Source of the DNA: Lysobacterales bacterium CG_4_10_14_3_um_filter_64_11
Lineage (GTDB): Bacteria > Pseudomonadota > Gammaproteobacteria > Xanthomonadales > Xanthomonadaceae
DNA: 7,583 bases
Reading direction: 5' to 3'
NCBI GenBank assembly: GCA_002782905.1
Contig: PFJA01000110.1
Location: 1-7,583, forward strand
Shown piece by piece: positions 6,243 through 7,583 of this stretch (the first letter of the stretch is position 1; each line of letters starts with the position of its first letter). Below the pieces are notes generated by a model, which made no database searches, was not told the origin of the DNA, and saw nothing but the letters and a program-made list of their open reading frames with translations. The translations under genes were made by a program, and so were the position numbers.

Positions 6243-7463
6243 ATGGCTACCTTGGCCGATGCGCTGCGCCGATTCGGTGCGGCGTACTTGGCGCAACGCG
6301 CCTTGTCCACAGCGCAGGCCAAGGCGTGGCGGGCCATTGTTGCCTGTCGCACGGCGGCGCTGGGCGGGCACCGGGTGCAGTGCGACGCCTGCGGCCACAG
6401 CCGTGCGGTGTATCACTCATGCCGCAACCGGCACTGTCCGCAGTGCGGCGCGCGCGCCAAAGATGCGTGGTTGCAAGCACGGCTGGGTGAGGTGCTGCCG
6501 GTGCCCTATGCGCATCTGGTGTTCACCTTGCCGCACGCGCTGGGGCCGCTGTATGGCGCGCATCCGCACTGGGTGATCGATACGCTGTTCGCGTGCGCCG
6601 CCCAGACCTTGCATGCGTTTGCCGCCAATCCGCAGTGGTTGGGTGGCACCCCGGCGTTCAGTCTGGTGTTGCATACCTGGACGCAGGACTTGCGGCGACA
6701 CCTGCATGTGCATGGTGTGATGGCGTGCGGCGCGCTCGGCGCGGATGGGCAGTGGCAGGTGCCGCGGCGAGCGCCGCAATTCCTGTTTCCGGTGCATGCC
6801 TTGTCGAAGGTGTTTCGCGGCAAGTTCCTGGCGGCGCTGGAGCAGGCACGGCAGCACCAGGCCCTGCCACGCGATCCGCAAGGCGGCCATGATGACTGGA
6901 ACAAGCGCCGCCAGACGCTCTATCGGCACGACTGGGTGGTGTACGCCAAAACGCCCCTGGGTGGCCCGGCCGAAGTGCTGTCGTATCTGGCGCGCTATAC
7001 CCATCGCACCGCGATTTCGAACGAGCGCATCGTGCGCGTCGATGCGCAACAGGTGGCTTTTCGGGTGCGCGCCGATCGGCACGGTGGCAAACGGATCGTG
7101 AAGCTTGCCGGGGTCGAGTTCGTGCGTCGCTTCTTGCTGCATGTGCTGCCGACCGGGATCAAGCGCGTTCGCCATTACGGGCTACTGGCACCCGGCACCA
7201 AGCGCATCCGACTGGCCAAGGTGCGTGCGGCGCTGGCCATGCCGGCTGCCAATTCGGTCGCCATCGAATCGGCGCAGGCCTTTATGCAGCGGGTGGCGCG
7301 CAAGGACATTGCGCAGTGTCCGGTGTGCCGGAATGGACGTTTGCGCGCAGTGGAGGTTTTGGTCGCACTCAAGTGGTTGCCCGACCCGCGTGCGTGCGTC
7401 CACGTCAGCGTGCCGGCGTGCCACGGGCCACCGCCGACCGGGCCACCCGGAACGCGATCATGA
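6243..7463 (+). CDS. IS91-family HUH transposase
   Basis: A 406-residue protein of full family length. An N-terminal zinc ribbon is formed by Cys47/Cys50 (QCDACGH) and the HSCRNRHCPQC block (Cys60, His64, Cys65, Cys68). The HUH metal-binding motif is HLHVHG (His155 and His157). The tyrosine motif VLSYLARYTHRTAISN places Tyr248 and Tyr252 four residues apart, as in the two-tyrosine IS91 enzymes. A second Cys pair, CPVC (359-362), lies near the C-terminus, followed by a Pro-rich tail. The enzyme would nick one strand at the element's origin and stay linked by phosphotyrosine during rolling-circle-like transfer. No clear Shine-Dalgarno precedes ATG 6243; translation may depend on coupling to the recombinase, whose stop is 30 bases upstream. 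All motifs are intact, so I see no sign of inactivation. Confidence 0.95.
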   Translation: MATLADALRRFGAAYLAQRALSTAQAKAWRAIVACRTAALGGHRVQCDACGHSRAVYHSCRNRHCPQCGARAKDAWLQARLGEVLPVPYAHLVFTLPHALGPLYGAHPHWVIDTLFACAAQTLHAFAANPQWLGGTPAFSLVLHTWTQDLRRHLHVHGVMACGALGADGQWQVPRRAPQFLFPVHALSKVFRGKFLAALEQARQHQALPRDPQGGHDDWNKRRQTLYRHDWVVYAKTPLGGPAEVLSYLARYTHRTAISNERIVRVDAQQVAFRVRADRHGGKRIVKLAGVEFVRRFLLHVLPTGIKRVRHYGLLAPGTKRIRLAKVRAALAMPAANSVAIESAQAFMQRVARKDIAQCPVCRNGRLRAVEVLVALKWLPDPRACVHVSVPACHGPPPTGPPGTRS

Positions 7464-7583
7464 CGCCGCGTGCGTGGTCTGTCCGCCGCATCGCCCGTGC
7501 GCCGCCAACGCGGTGCAGCCGCGCTGCGGGCGAACGTCAGCGATTGCGGTCGCGAGCACCGACATTGCGGCGAAAAACACCCC
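7464..7583. other. sequence after the transposase, probable element tail
   Basis: These 120 bases carry no convincing gene. There is a perfect small hairpin GCAGC/GCTGC at 7515-7519 and 7523-7527 (loop CGC) and a weaker CGGT/ACCG at 7547-7550 and 7558-7561. IS91-type elements have their replication origin downstream of the transposase, so the origin end may be here or just beyond the window. I could not identify it, because nothing here clearly resembles a known terminus. Confidence 0.35.

Larger units (their letters stand above)
5221..7583 (+). mobile_element. IS91-type element with tyrosine recombinase (right end not seen)
   Basis: Two adjacent co-directional genes, a tyrosine recombinase and an IS91-family HUH transposase, make up this segment. 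A subgroup of IS91-family insertion sequences is known to carry an additional tyrosine recombinase gene upstream of the transposase, and this matches it. The left boundary is placed after GAAC at 5217-5220, because GAAC is a known IS91 target tetranucleotide and two small hairpins follow at once. IS91-type elements lack terminal inverted repeats and target duplications, so none are expected. The right end was not identified and may lie beyond 7583. Both genes are intact in reading frame with complete catalytic motifs, so the element could still be active. Transposition would be by single-strand, rolling-circle-like transfer started by the HUH enzyme; the recombinase's role in such elements is not established to my knowledge. 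Confidence 0.75.

Noticed and set aside
7532..7535. GAAC as the right-end target site of the element
   Set aside because: The tetranucleotide is too common to be meaningful alone, and no end-like structure abuts it convincingly.

Overview
The window is high-GC DNA from a proteobacterium. Gene order ccmD-E-F-G-H-I, separate ccmH and ccmI, and protein character point to a gammaproteobacterium. Xanthomonadales is my best guess, by general resemblance only.

Positions 1-4915 hold the 3' part of a System I cytochrome c maturation (ccm) operon on the + strand. It begins with the last few bases of what is probably ccmC, then complete ccmD, ccmE, ccmF, ccmG (dsbE), ccmH and ccmI. Genes overlap by 1-4 bases or lie within about 36 bases of each other, most with clear Shine-Dalgarno sites, so they are probably one translationally coupled transcript. 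The products act at the periplasmic face of the inner membrane. CcmD helps release heme-loaded CcmE. CcmE carries heme covalently. CcmG and CcmH keep the apocytochrome CXXCH cysteines reduced. CcmI holds the apocytochrome. CcmF with CcmH attaches the heme. Catalytic or ligand residues looked for in each protein are present.

Positions 4916-5220 contain no convincing gene. They hold a hairpin that may be a weak operon terminator, a 9-base-period GCAAAG repeat, a perfect 13-base tandem duplication, and a short inverted repeat in what may be the upstream region of a gene now displaced.

Positions from about 5221 to the window end look like a two-gene mobile element of the IS91 (HUH) type. A 288-aa tyrosine recombinase is followed 30 bases later by a full-length 406-aa IS91-family transposase with zinc ribbon, HUH motif and paired tyrosines. 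The proposed left end is a GAAC tetranucleotide followed by two small adjacent hairpins. A two-part hairpin covers part of the recombinase ribosome-binding site. The right end was not identified and may lie beyond the window. No tRNA, rRNA or CRISPR array was seen.

Nothing here is clearly a new system. The most interesting parts are the two-recombinase element, its possible translational control, and the repeat-rich junction next to the ccm operon.
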